Source: Purpureocillium takamizusanense (taxonomy: Eukaryota > Ascomycota > Sordariomycetes > Hypocreales > Ophiocordycipitaceae). From it: a stretch of 64,000 nucleotides of DNA. Positions 21,259 through 31,729 of the stretch are shown here, one piece after another. The notes under the pieces are model-generated. The model was given only the letters and a program-made list of their open reading frames with translations. It was not told the DNA's origin and made no database searches. Position 1 is the stretch's first letter; each line of letters begins with the position of its first letter. Both the position numbers and the translations under genes were made by a program. Location: contig NC_063076.1 of assembly GCF_022605165.1 (NCBI RefSeq), positions 930,001-994,000 on the forward strand. The letters run 5' to 3'.

Positions 21259-24006
21259 ATGGCGTCCCCCGATGTGTTCCTCTCGTCCCCGACCCGTGAG
21301 CGGAGGCGCCTTTATGAGACAATGTCCTCGTCGCCAGGTCTGCCGTCCATACAGGAGCTGGCTTCGCAGAAACCGAGACGACCGCCTCTACGCAGTGGTA
21401 GTAAAGCAGCGCCCATCCCGGACGATGCGCCGACTGCCTTCACCAGCGCCGGCTGCCTGTGGAGGTCCTTGCAGCAGGCCGATGCCGTGGCGAAATCGGG
21501 CTCTGCGGTAAGGGCTCCTGCGCCGGAGGAAGTCGAGGATGCCGACACACTGGTCGCAACTGCAAAACCGACAGAGACGGCGCCGAAGACCAGAAAACCG
21601 CGGCGACGAAAGCAGCCAAAGCCAACAGCGGTCGTTGCTGAGATGGCCCAATTGAATGGGCCTGAATCGCCAAGCAAATCCCATCCTTGGAAAAAGTACA
21701 AGTCTCCATCAAAAGAAAGGGCCAGTCCACCAATTATCCAGCTATCCAAGTCGGGCACTGAGGTGACGTCGTCCCAGGACGATGGCAGGAAGACTAGCCC
21801 CTTCTTTATTGTTGACAAAGGTACGGAGTCTGTAAGGCCAGTACCGATTGTTGAGTTGCTGGACGAGGCTCCCGAAACCATTCAGGTTCAAGGGAGACTA
21901 GAAGCGGTTGAGCAACCCGCCGACATGCAAGGCGATGCAAGGAAGACATCCAAGTCGAGATCGAAGGCGAAGACCAAGTCAAAGGCTGTTTGCCGGCAAG
22001 CCGATGACGAACCCTTACAGCTTGAGCAAGCCATGGGTCGTCGGCTGGACTGGACGCCGCCAGCCAAGACCACTCAGATTGTATTGGATTCCGACTCCCC
22101 TTCATTGGAAGGGACTACGCATGGCTCACAGTCTGGCGTGCCAAAAGACTTGTCTTTTGGCAGTCTGCTTGCGACTTTCAAATGCGAAGAAATTGCCCAG
22201 CAACTGGCAAACTCAACATCAGAGGAAGAGTCGGGCTTCCTCAAGAAACGAAAGCTACTAGAATTCGTCTCGGCACCGGCGCAGGCCGCCTCTGAGGCTG
22301 AGCCGCCGACAGTGTCGCCGGTCAAGCAAAAAGCTCCAAAGAAGAAGCCCCGGACAATCACGGCACTAGCAACTGCTGCATACCGGCCACTCACCCAACC
22401 CGAGCCACCAGCCGCCGTGGAAGCCAAGGCCAATGGTGAGCCGTCTAAGGCGGTCGATAGCAAGGGCAAGGCGAAGGCAAAGCCGCGCAAGAGAGCACCA
22501 AAGTCATCGAAGAAAAAGCCACCGCCTCCTAAGCCGATTCTCTTGTCGCCAGGGACCGCTTTGAAACAGGTGGCCGGTCAGGACTTTGTGTTCGGCACAT
22601 CGAGCCAGCTGGCCAGAGAGCAGTCGCCGTCGCTGCTGCGCGACCTGCAAACTGCCATGAAGAGCACCAACCATCTAGACCATGTGGATTTCGTTACCCC
22701 CTTGAACAGCGATGCCATTGAGCCGGCAGAAAAACATCAATCGTTGTGGGACGCGGCTGCACGGGACGCAGACGGCGACCTGTTTGACGTTGAAGTTCTG
22801 AATCTAGTCAACGGTTCCCAACGATTACCGGGGGGCGCTACGGAGGAAGATCCTTTTGGATACATCAAAGGCGATGAGAGGCCAGTTGATTTGCCTCCAT
22901 TGCCAGCAGCGCCTACAGACAATAATATGGCCATGGATGACGATTCGTTTCTCACACTATCGGACATATTGCCCGCCCTTGTCAAGAAGCCGGTTGAGGT
23001 TATAGATATCTCGCATCAATCATCGAGAAGTCAGTCTTCTGGTGATGCTGAAGAAGAAGCGCTTCGCGCGCCTCAAGAGTTAGCGCGCGGTCAAACGGGC
23101 AGCATCACTCACGTCATCACTAAGACGACTACTGCAGCGATGGAAGCAGGAGAGGCGGAGCGACCCCCGTCATATGATAACCTGAGTGACGCACAGCTAG
23201 CAAATCAGCTTGCACAATATGGGTTCAGGCCGGTCAAGAAGCGAGGGGCGATGATAGCCCTTTTGCAACAATGCTGGCGCCCTGGCACACATGGGCAGCC
23301 GGGTGCAACGAGGCTAGCCTCTACCACATCGAAGGGCTCACCCAGATGCGTTGCAAAAACGCCAACGGCAGGCGGCAGCAGTGCGTTTAAAGCTGTGGTA
23401 ACACCGGAGAAGCGCGGTCGCGGTCGTCCACGAAAGACCAGCAGCCCGGAGCAGCCAATGCAGGAACCGCCGCCATCTGCCCAGCCACAAGCAACACCAA
23501 AGAGACGTCGAGGTCGACCGAGAAAAGGTTCTGACAGCGGGCCTTTCACTCCAAAGGGAGCCTCGAAACGGACGGTCATCGAAATACCCGATTCCGAAGC
23601 CGATGCGGGCGTCGACTCGTCAGACACACCGTCGTCGTCGCCGGGCGCGATGTTTTCGCCGCCGCAACCGGTCGACCTCATCCTCTCCATTGACGAGGAG
23701 ACGGAGCTGTCACTAACAATATCGCCGACGGACCAGCAAACGGAACTGTTCTCGTACGTGACGAAAGCGGTGACTACGGCACCCAGGACCACAGACCCGG
23801 CGAACCCTTCGTGGCATGAGAAGATGTTGCTCTACGATCCCATCGTCATCGAAGACCTGACGGCGTGGCTGAATTGTGGGCAACTGACGAGAGTTGGATA
23901 CGACGGCGAAGTGAGCGGCGCCGAGGTCAAGACGTGGTGCGAGTCGAAGAGCATCTGTTGCCTCTGGAAGGTGAACCTACGAGGCAAGGAGAGGAAGCGA
24001 TATTGA
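21259..24006 (+). CDS. slx4: SLX4, structure-specific endonuclease scaffold subunit
   Basis: Regulatory scaffold of the SLX1-SLX4 nuclease, which resolves Holliday junctions, replication forks and flaps in the nucleus. It is one exon of 915 residues. The decisive part is the C-terminal conserved domain at about 835-915, which binds SLX1: LYDPIVIEDLTAWLN, TRVGYDGEVSGAEVKTWCESKSICCLWKVNLRG. A SAP-like segment lies near 639-672 (YDNLSDAQLANQLAQYGF..KKRGAMIALLQQCW). Two AT-hook cores, GRGRPRK near 717 and RRGRPRK near 749, follow. The rest is low-complexity and charged. The chosen ATG begins MASPDVFLSSPTRER; the frame is open 75 codons further upstream but unlike the family there. No UBZ4 or BTB domain is visible, so this is the short fungal architecture. 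SLX1 is not in the window. Confidence 0.93.
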   Translation: MASPDVFLSSPTRERRRLYETMSSSPGLPSIQELASQKPRRPPLRSGSKAAPIPDDAPTAFTSAGCLWRSLQQADAVAKSGSAVRAPAPEEVEDADTLVATAKPTETAPKTRKPRRRKQPKPTAVVAEMAQLNGPESPSKSHPWKKYKSPSKERASPPIIQLSKSGTEVTSSQDDGRKTSPFFIVDKGTESVRPVPIVELLDEAPETIQVQGRLEAVEQPADMQGDARKTSKSRSKAKTKSKAVCRQADDEPLQLEQAMGRRLDWTPPAKTTQIVLDSDSPSLEGTTHGSQSGVPKDLSFGSLLATFKCEEIAQQLANSTSEEESGFLKKRKLLEFVSAPAQAASEAEPPTVSPVKQKAPKKKPRTITALATAAYRPLTQPEPPAAVEAKANGEPSKAVDSKGKAKAKPRKRAPKSSKKKPPPPKPILLSPGTALKQVAGQDFVFGTSSQLAREQSPSLLRDLQTAMKSTNHLDHVDFVTPLNSDAIEPAEKHQSLWDAAARDADGDLFDVEVLNLVNGSQRLPGGATEEDPFGYIKGDERPVDLPPLPAAPTDNNMAMDDDSFLTLSDILPALVKKPVEVIDISHQSSRSQSSGDAEEEALRAPQELARGQTGSITHVITKTTTAAMEAGEAERPPSYDNLSDAQLANQLAQYGFRPVKKRGAMIALLQQCWRPGTHGQPGATRLASTTSKGSPRCVAKTPTAGGSSAFKAVVTPEKRGRGRPRKTSSPEQPMQEPPPSAQPQATPKRRRGRPRKGSDSGPFTPKGASKRTVIEIPDSEADAGVDSSDTPSSSPGAMFSPPQPVDLILSIDEETELSLTISPTDQQTELFSYVTKAVTTAPRTTDPANPSWHEKMLLYDPIVIEDLTAWLNCGQLTRVGYDGEVSGAEVKTWCESKSICCLWKVNLRGKERKRY

Positions 24007-24875
24007 GGATAGCAGTCGACATTGTATAGCGAGCGACGGCGTTTTCGAGGGGCTGCATTGGTTTTGTTTATCATGGCTGGACTTGGGCCCGCGCAGTCAT
24101 TGCGCTGGGCGCGTTTGCAGGATATCTCTCCGTGTCTCCACCTTGTTGTCAATCACAAGCACGACAACAAGACTCTGTGACGCGAGGAAGTCTGTCATGT
24201 CGTGTTTGCTTTGCACCCAAGGTCAGGCATTATCGCTTCAACAAAACGGGTCACGAGCCAATGCCGCCTCGATGCACGTCGTGATCTTTTGAATTGGTCT
24301 ACCATTCTAGCGGTCGGAGGACGAGCTTTCACGAACACGGTTTCGGCGGGGAACATGCTTTATTGTCGGCCAGAAAGAAAGTGCAGCCGAGCTCTAGATG
24401 GAGGCTTAGCCCGTGACTCGTAACCATCTGTTCCGTTCCTTAGAGAGGGGCTCTACTTCGTACTTGTGTGTTGAGAGAAGTGCGCGACAGACTGTAGTAG
24501 CAGTTCGTGATGGCATCGTTCCGACTAGTACCAAGATTCGCAAACTCCACCGCGGCAGTTGATCCCCCCCCACATTTACCCACACTCATCCGACCCCAGC
24601 CCCATTGACGAAAAGAAATGCCATGTGCTCTGGAGACTTGCCTGCAGTGCCGGCAGGTCGTTCCTGCAAGTGATGGAAAGCCCCCCCCCCAATATGTTAG
24701 TGCGACTCGCGCCTCCATCCCCCGCGGGACCTCGGCTCAATCAATGCCCACGCCCGCCCGCTCCATCGGCCCACGGTCAACGACCATTCGGCCCTCAGGT
24801 CGTAGAGATACCCCGAGCTAAGGCGCCGACGCCGTAAAGGGGGGGGAACGGGAGGGCAAAAAGCTGTCCGCTGCC
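24007..24875. other. intergenic interval SLX4 to Nudix gene
   Basis: About 870 bp with no supported gene, containing C9-type runs near 24681 and 24565. It is the probable SLX4 terminator and Nudix promoter. Confidence 0.5.
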
Positions 24876-26327
24876 ATGTCCTCTGTAGTCCCTCGCGCGC
24901 TGAGGCATCGTCTGCCGAATATCTCTTGTCTAGCATCGACTCGTCTCCCTCCAGCCCGTCGATTCCTCTGTCGCAGCATCACCGCTGCCGCAGCGCCAAA
25001 CACCTCGCGCTTCTCACCGCCGAGCTCGTCGTCCCGCTCACCAGGCCGGCCCTTCGCATTTGCTTGTGCCACCGCCGTCATGGCACCTGACGCCCAACCG
25101 CAGCAGCGGCGCGCCGCGTCCTCTTCCTCGTCATCGTCGTCGTCGTCTTCGAAGCCGCGGCTCGAGCCGCGGCCCAGCTCGTCCGTCGTCCTCCTCTCGC
25201 CCACAAACGAGGTGCTGCTGCTGCACCGAGTAAAGTCCTCGTCGACGTTTGCCTCGGCGCACGTCTTCCCCGGCGGCAACCTCGACGCCTTCCACGACGG
25301 CGAGGTGCCCCCCGTCGGCGACCCGGCTCGCCACCGCGACGGCCCCGCGTACAGGCTCGGCGCCGTGAGGGAGTGCTTCGAGGAGACGGGCATCCTGCTG
25401 GCCAAGAAGGACGGCGCGCTCATTGAGCTGCCGCCCGCACAGCGCGATGAGATGCGCAAGAAGGTCCACGCGAACGAGGTCAACTTTGTCGAGTGGGTGA
25501 GGTCGCTTGGCGGAGAGCCCGACACGAGTGCGTATTGTTGCCCTTTTCTTTTCCTCTTTCCTCCTCCTCCTCCTCCTCCTCCTCTTAATCTTCCCCGCTG
25601 GTCCATCTCGAGACTGAACCGTGATCCCAACTAACACGACGAAAAACCCGCAGCCGGCCTCATCCCGTTTACGAGATGGATCACCCCCGTCAACGGCCCG
25701 CCCAAGCGCTTCACCACGCAAATGTACGTCTACATGCTGCCGATATCGCGCACCAAGGTCCCGTCCGAGATGTTCATCCCCACAGCCGACGGGGGTGTCG
25801 AGCACACGGCCGCGCAGTTCGCCCCCGCGACGGCCTGGCTGGAGCGCGCGCGCGCGGGCTCCGTCATCGTCTTCCCACCGCAGCACTTTTTGCTGTACAT
25901 GCTGAGCCGCTTCCTCACGGGGGGCACGGCGTCGCTCGAGGAGGGGCCCCTGCACTTCACCGCGCAGCGCAAGAAGCTGCGCGCGTTCCTGCGCCGCGTG
26001 CCCACGGCGGACACGGACGCCGGCCGCGCGCACCCGACGGCTGCCATCGCCTGGGCCGACAAGGTCATTTGCCCGTACCACTTCAGGGCGACCACGGCCG
26101 ACGGGCGCGTCATCCTCGGGCTGGATAAGCCCGGCCCGGAACTGGCGGGCAAGGAGGAGGAGGAGAAGAACGGTCGTCGCGGTGGTGACTGGGAGAGGGT
26201 CATGTTCGTCAGGTTTGGGGCCGGCGGCGCGAGGGAGGTCGAGGTGAGGCTGAGGGAGGATGTGCTCAGGGACGTGGAGGAGGAGGGAAGGGAGCAAGGA
26301 GAAGGCGGGCAGCGTTCCAGATTATAG
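24876..26327 (+). CDS. Nudix hydrolase, NUDT19/RP2p-like
   Basis: Predicted Mg-dependent nucleoside-diphosphate-X hydrolase. Exons are 24876-25527 and 25654-26327, giving 441 residues. The 126-bp intron has a CTAAC branch site, and the join reads DTGLIPFTRWITP. The Nudix signature starts HVFPGGNLD at 130-136 and ends with RECFEETGI at 165-173. The spacing between its first Gly and the REXXEE half is about 18 residues longer than standard, as in the NUDT19 subgroup, whose characterised members hydrolyse CoA derivatives. An aromatic-rich C-terminal half (TPVNGPPKRFTTQMYVYMLP) also fits that subgroup. The first 68 residues are rich in Arg, Ser and Ala and look like an organelle presequence; an in-frame ATG at 25080 (MAPDAQPQQ) could start a form without it. 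A polyserine run of about 12 follows. The CoA substrate is an inference. Confidence 0.88.
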
Positions 26328-27469
26328 AGACGGTGAGCTCGATGTGCGTTCGGACCCGATTCCTTGAGCTTAGACTCACGGGCGATGAGGCCACTCTGCC
26401 TGTACATGGTAAGCGACTCCTGCCATGCTTGGACAAGAGATCGTCAGCCGGCTGGCTTAGTACTGAGCAGTGTAGTACTTGTATGAAGCACTTAGCACCA
26501 GCATCGAGCGCAAGCCATGTATTCATTTCCTCGTCGTGCTACCTGACAAGAACCATCCAGTCTCATAAAATCTGCGATCGCCACGCTGAGGGAATATGAG
26601 TCGTCTGCTACGAAGAACTAAGTCATCGTGATCCGTCGTCGCCTCCTCGCCCTCCGCTTGCTCCTCCTATCCCGCCTCAACGGAACACTCGTCTCTCCTG
26701 GTCAGACAAAGGCGACATTTTCCCTCGGCAGATGGATGGGCAGAGGCCAATTCCCCAATGTAAGCACACGGCACTGCATGTCATCTTCGCGAGCGGCTGT
26801 GTCTGCCCTCACATCGCTCTGTACGCATCGCTGACGGGGCAACGCAACGCCTGGCTGTTCATCAACGCGCCTCTGCAACACGGAGTTTCTCCTCTGGTTC
26901 TCCTCTTCTTGGAAGCACATTGCTGCCAGGTCAGGGTCACTGCCCTCTTCCTGCCTTCTTCATTTTCTTCGTCTTCTTTCTTCAGCAACAAGACGAACAA
27001 CTACGTAAACCGCTGCCTATGAGCCTCATGAGCTTAATTCCTTCACACCTATCAAGCTCTCTTCCTTCTCACGCATTAGCACGCACACATATACAAGCAC
27101 ACAACACCCGCCTTTGCTGCTCATCTATCCCATCAGCCACTCATCAATAACCCACAAGCGGCACACACAACGCAGTTGTTCCAATCGTTGAAGAAGACTG
27201 CCTTGGGACTAGCTTAACCTCATTGTTAAAGCATTGCGCTCACGGCCTCCTATTGTGCGCCTGGCAATCACTCTCGCCCTCCGCGCTAGTCTGTCCCGTT
27301 TGCATTATACCACAGTCGCGCCGCCTAGTTCATATTATCGCACCTTTCGCTCATTGTCCGGCCACCATATACTCTATTATACATCGACAACAATTGCTCT
27401 CTATTCATCAACCTCAACACAATTGCACGCCTCAATCACCCAGCGACAAGATTCGACTATAAATACAGC
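26328..27469. other. intergenic interval before the AT-hook gene
   Basis: About 1.1 kb, AC-rich and T-poor over its last 400 bp, as in long 5' leaders of fungal genes. A TATAAATA is only 6 bases before the next ATG, too close to act as a TATA box. No gene is seen. Confidence 0.5.
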
Positions 27470-28726
27470 ATGTCTGCCCCGTCGTCCGAGCCGTCGTTCC
27501 CTCCACCTCCATTGCACTACCCTCCTTGCCTGCACCAGAGAGACTGCGATAAACAACTCCATCGAGAGCTTCGGGAAGTATACCAATCGCACAGCACAAC
27601 CTGGGACGACGAGTCCAAGTCAGCCTGGTTCTCATCCATCATCGACAAAGCCACCGTCAGCGGCTCCACGAACAAAAAAGTCTCTTCACATTGCCTCGCA
27701 CGCAGCGCCACCGCCGAGACTGTGACGTGGGCACACTTCTGCGCGTTGAGCACAATCTTCAAGGGGCGCGTACATAGCAGCAAGAAGTTTATCAAGGCCG
27801 TCCTCGGCAAGTACCCAAGCGCAGACCTCAACGGCCTCGACTTCAAGGAGAGCTACAAGCTTCCCAACGCCGAGTCCACTCTTGCCAGCGCCAGCGACGC
27901 AGCAGCCACAGCGGCCGTCGATTCACAGGACGACACGGCGGAACAGCTACTTCAATCTTCTTCTGCATCAGTCACTACACCTGTCCAACCCGCCGTCGCA
28001 ACAATGCCCGTTCAGACTCGCTCTGCGTCGGCGAAGCCCGCCAACAAGTCTGCCCCTGCTCCCCGGGCCACCACCAAAAACACCACCACCACCACCACCA
28101 CCACCCCCAAGGAGACCGCCACGTCGGCTCCCCCTGAGAGCCCCCCTGCCGCGCAGAGAATCAAGCGCGAGCCATCCGAGGAGGAAGAGCGGCCTGCCAT
28201 GCCTGCTGCCAATACCACTACCACCACCACCACTGCCGCGCCTGCCACCGAGCCCAAGAAGCGCAAGCGGCTCCCTGAAGCCGCACCCAACCGCACCGCC
28301 GGCGCAGCCCCCAAGCGCCAGAAGAGGAGCACCAAGGCCATGCCCTCCACCACCGCCGCCACCGCCGCCGCTCCCACCGTGGAGACAGCAGAGGCCGACG
28401 ACAACACCACCACCACCAGCGGCCCCAAGCGGCGCGGGCGCAAGCCCGGCAGCGTCAACAAGCCGCGTGCCGACATCGCCGCCCTCGTGGCGCGGGTCGA
28501 GGCCCTCGAGGCCGAGGTGCAGCAGCTGCGCACCAAGGACGAGAAGAACGAGGCCTGGAAGCGCAACGTCCGGGCGTACCGCCGAAAGCAGTCGGCGCAG
28601 ATCTCGCGGGTCCGCCGCTGGGTGGCAGCCGCGCAGCGGCACGGCGTGCCCGTGCCCGCCGAGGTGTGGGACGCGCTCGTGCAAGAGCGCGAGGCTGGAA
28701 AGAAGGCCTTCAAGGCCGAGGAGTGA
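27470..28726 (+). CDS. unrecognised protein with AT-hook and coiled coil
   Basis: Single-exon protein of 418 residues that I do not recognise. Residues 1-135 look folded (ESKSAWFSSIIDKA, TVTWAHFCALSTIFKGRVHSSKKFIKAVLGKYP) and have balanced composition. Residues 136-318 are low-complexity Thr/Ala/Pro with polythreonine runs and several basic clusters (KKRKR, KRQKR) suited to nuclear import. IKREP near 231 fits the sumoylation consensus. KRRGRKPG near 319-326 is an AT-hook-like core. A helical region at about 333-400 starts with a heptad-like VARVEALEAEVQQLR and is probably a dimerising coiled coil. It is probably a nuclear, DNA-associated protein, but that is inference from composition. The real ATG (GCATGTCTGCC) is used. 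Confidence 0.75.
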   Translation: MSAPSSEPSFPPPPLHYPPCLHQRDCDKQLHRELREVYQSHSTTWDDESKSAWFSSIIDKATVSGSTNKKVSSHCLARSATAETVTWAHFCALSTIFKGRVHSSKKFIKAVLGKYPSADLNGLDFKESYKLPNAESTLASASDAAATAAVDSQDDTAEQLLQSSSASVTTPVQPAVATMPVQTRSASAKPANKSAPAPRATTKNTTTTTTTTPKETATSAPPESPPAAQRIKREPSEEEERPAMPAANTTTTTTTAAPATEPKKRKRLPEAAPNRTAGAAPKRQKRSTKAMPSTTAATAAAPTVETAEADDNTTTTSGPKRRGRKPGSVNKPRADIAALVARVEALEAEVQQLRTKDEKNEAWKRNVRAYRRKQSAQISRVRRWVAAAQRHGVPVPAEVWDALVQEREAGKKAFKAEE

Positions 28727-29753
28727 GGGACGGGGGGAGGAGGGAGGAAGGGGAGGAAGGGGAGGAAGGGGAGGGACGAAGGAAAGGAGAGAGAGGGGGG
28801 GAATGGGGGGAGGGGGAGGGAGGAAAGACAGCAACAGGCAAGGCAAGGGTTTGCTTTGCGAAGACAATTCAAAGACGGGCGCGGGTTCGCCCTTTCTTTT
28901 TCATTCCATTTCCAAGACTTGTTATACACCGTGATGCAATGCCACTTTGCGAGGGCGTTGTGCGAGCGGTTGTGTCGTAGTTGATGCGCTGGTGATCCTT
29001 GCATTTGATGTGAGGCCAGGCATCTAGTCAGTTCCGTGCCAAGCGAGAGCCTGTGCATTCGTAAGCCGGACTGGCGACAATTCGCCCTTGGAAACCCTCC
29101 ATCGTCAAAAAGTACTCTCAATTTATCTGTGTGTAAAGATGCGCGTTGTCTGTTGAGGTTACGATCAATAAACGTCAAGAATTCTACTTACTGGTCCGCT
29201 GGACCCAAGTCACGAAGCCAAAGCGTGGATTCCTCGAACTACTTCGTAGGTGACTTGCCAATTTTACAACTCGCGATAAACCGCTCCCCTCATGGCTGAA
29301 CGACGTTTAGACTTGAAACTACTGCCCATGATTTCGGAGCAGGCCCCAGACCAAGACTGCGTCGAGAAACGCGATGACGCGAAATGGACGGTTGCTATAG
29401 GGTATGTCTTTTTCACGCCCGCGCACACAAAAGCCGGCACAACCACGCCAGGCGGTGAGGAGTCTCCGTCTCCTTCGCTCCACTAATGTGGTTGCTCAAA
29501 GCCACTGACTTATTTAGTCGAAAAGAGTATTTTGTACAACGCTCGAGGACTCCTACTGTCAGGTACTGTGTGCTACGGATGTAGCATATCCCCGTGCGAT
29601 GTCGGCTCGATGATGTTCCCGGTCAGGGTAGCCGACGCCTGGCGAGAGCCGGGCGAAACAGCCGAGTGACGTCTTGCTGCCCTGGCAATCTGTCAGTCAA
29701 TGCCGACTCTTTCGTCATCTTATGCAGACCAGTTACTTCGTACTTCGTATATC

Positions 29754-29771
29754 CATACTAACGTTAGTATG
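29754..29771. promoter_or_regulatory. perfect 18-bp palindrome CATACTAACGTTAGTATG
   Basis: Each half is the exact reverse complement of the other, without a spacer, centred on AACGTT. A TACCTTGGTA element follows immediately. It could be a dimeric factor site or a chance palindrome; no gene start is within 1.5 kb. Confidence 0.4.
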
Positions 29772-30395
29772 TACCTTGGTAGTGATGATGGCGTAGCCGC
29801 CTGGTCTAATGGGGCCCCAGCCTCTCTCGCACGTCCCACGGCTTGATTAATCCTGTGCCTGTACCGAACAGTACATGCTGCCGCCTTATACTTGGTAGTC
29901 GTAGGAACCGTGCCGAATTAATATCGTGCCCAGGTTCTTCAGGGACCATCCCTCTCCAGCCACTTGCGCAAACTTGCCTAGTTTGCTGCAAGTCTGTTCC
30001 CCCATGGTAACATACGCCACCGGTCAGTATCCTACAACAAACGTCGCGCGTCAGGAACCGCCATTTCACCAACCCAAATTGCCTTCAAAGTCCGGATTAA
30101 CCACATGCACTGTGACATGTACCCTCATCTTGCCGCTGCCATCCACGCCGTCCCTGACACCACACACAGCCCTCAAGGTCACCTACCTACCTACCAGGGG
30201 CATCTCGAACAGAATCCCCCTTCCCGAGAAAACCCGCTCAAAAAGCAAATGACGACCAGCCGGCTAACCAACGTAAACGCCAGCCCTAGCGCCCAATATT
30301 CAAGCTTAACCCAAGCCTTTTATTTTACACACCGGCCTCTTGTCTCCCCTGCCGACCGTGAGTCGCCGCCACGCGCGCGCACTGGCAGCATGGTT

Positions 30396-30435
30396 GGGAT
30401 GGGATGGGATGGGATGGGATAGGATGGGCAGGGAT
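30396..30435. repeat. (GGGAT)n pentanucleotide repeat
   Basis: Five perfect GGGAT units followed by degenerate copies in intergenic DNA. Confidence 0.85.
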
Positions 30436-30731
30436 GTGAACCGCATGGGCATGGGAGCGGCACCACGATGCAGCGTCCCGCCGGCCCCCCCTCCCTTCCA
30501 TGTGCGTTGCGCACATATGCGCAAGTTTTCTCCAAAAATCATGTGGGGGCGCGCGCTCGACGCCTCGCCCCGCGGCTGTCCTGTCCGTCCGTCGGTTTGT
30601 TTGGGGGGAGGGGCGCCCAATTCGTTTTTTGTTTTATCCCGCTTTCATTCTTAATTTTCTTTGACCAAAGTACAAAAGTACATGTGCTCGCTTTGTTCCC
30701 GGGACATACTATTACCCACCTGCTTGTGCTG

Positions 30732-30734
<3 letters not shown>

Positions 30735-30762
<28 letters not shown>
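30735..30762. repeat. (CTG)n trinucleotide repeat
   Basis: Nine perfect CTG triplets, outside any supported gene. Confidence 0.9.
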
Positions 30763-31645
30763 CCAGACTCCTACGCCTGGATAGTTAGACGGACAGACAG
30801 ACACGGACGGACCGACGGCGGGCGGGCGGGCAGGCGGCGGCGGCGGCGGCGTCCCGCAAAAATACGCCGTGCCAACGGACGGCCGTCCCTCCGGCTGGCT
30901 GGTGTCGGAGCCGGCAGGGCAAAGAAGCGTGTATCTGGTACTTTGTACGTACATATCCCACTCCCACCAGCAGTAGGCATAATACCTACTACAAGGAGGA
31001 GGAGGAGGGACACACCCCTCCAGACCCGGATTCTGCGCGGGGAGGTTCGCGCATCCCCCACCACCCACCCCCGGCCGCGTTCTGGAGTGTGCCCCGGCGC
31101 GCGCGCCCGGATCACCGGTACTGACAGACGGATCACTGACATGGGAAGGGAGGGTGGAGAGGGCCCAGAACAAAAAACAAGGCTGGGGCCACGAGCAGGA
31201 GAGAGCGAAGAGAGAGCGAGAGAGGCGCATGGGTCGCACCAACCGCCCGCCGCCCCCTTCCGTCCCGGACCATAAACCGTAGTATACAGTGCTGTACGTA
31301 TGGGACGCACAGAACCAGGGAAGAGATGAGAGAATAAAGTCCCCTCTTTGTTTCTCAGCCCTGGAGCTCGAAACGCAATAGCCTGACGGCTTGTTCCCCT
31401 GGCGGGTTGGTGTCCGTCCGTTCCCCTCCTCCCCCCCCCTCCCCCACCACCAGCAGGACGACAAGGCGTTGGGCTCGCTGCCGCCGCCGGTTTTTTTTAC
31501 TTGCCTGACTTTGGTGTGACTTATATATCTGTCAGAGCCGCTGCTGTCGCCCGCGACCAGCTTCTTTCCCGTCCTGCCCGCCGCTCCGCCGATATCCTAT
31601 ATCCTCAACACACTCTCTGCTCCTCGCCTCACAAACCTCCTCCGG

Positions 31646-31686
31646 CTTACCTACACCTACACCTACACCTCCACCTCCACCTACAC
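31646..31686. repeat. (CCTACA)n hexanucleotide run in the X325 leader
   Basis: CCTACA units pass into CCTCCA units 45-85 bp before the X325 start codon, so this is probably part of the 5' untranslated leader. Confidence 0.7.
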
Positions 31687-31729
31687 TTGCCCGCCCCAGC
31701 CAACCAGCCCGCCAGACGGACAAACAGAC

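Larger units (their letters stand above)
28727..31729. other. gene-free interval AT-hook gene to X325 gene
   Basis: About 3.0 kb. The first 120 bp are a G/A-rich tract (GGGGAGGAA units) directly after the stop codon. A perfect 18-bp palindrome, a (GGGAT)n run and a (CTG)n run follow, each annotated separately. Short frames are unconvincing. A TATATAT near 31523 may be the TATA box of the X325 gene. Confidence 0.5.

Noticed and set aside
25131..26297. Long antisense frame over the Nudix gene
   Set aside because: High GC at third codon positions opens antisense frames; the plus strand has the Nudix signature and a valid intron.
27457..27464. TATAAATA before the AT-hook gene as TATA box
   Set aside because: It ends 6 bases before the start codon, too close for a core promoter unless the true start is further downstream.
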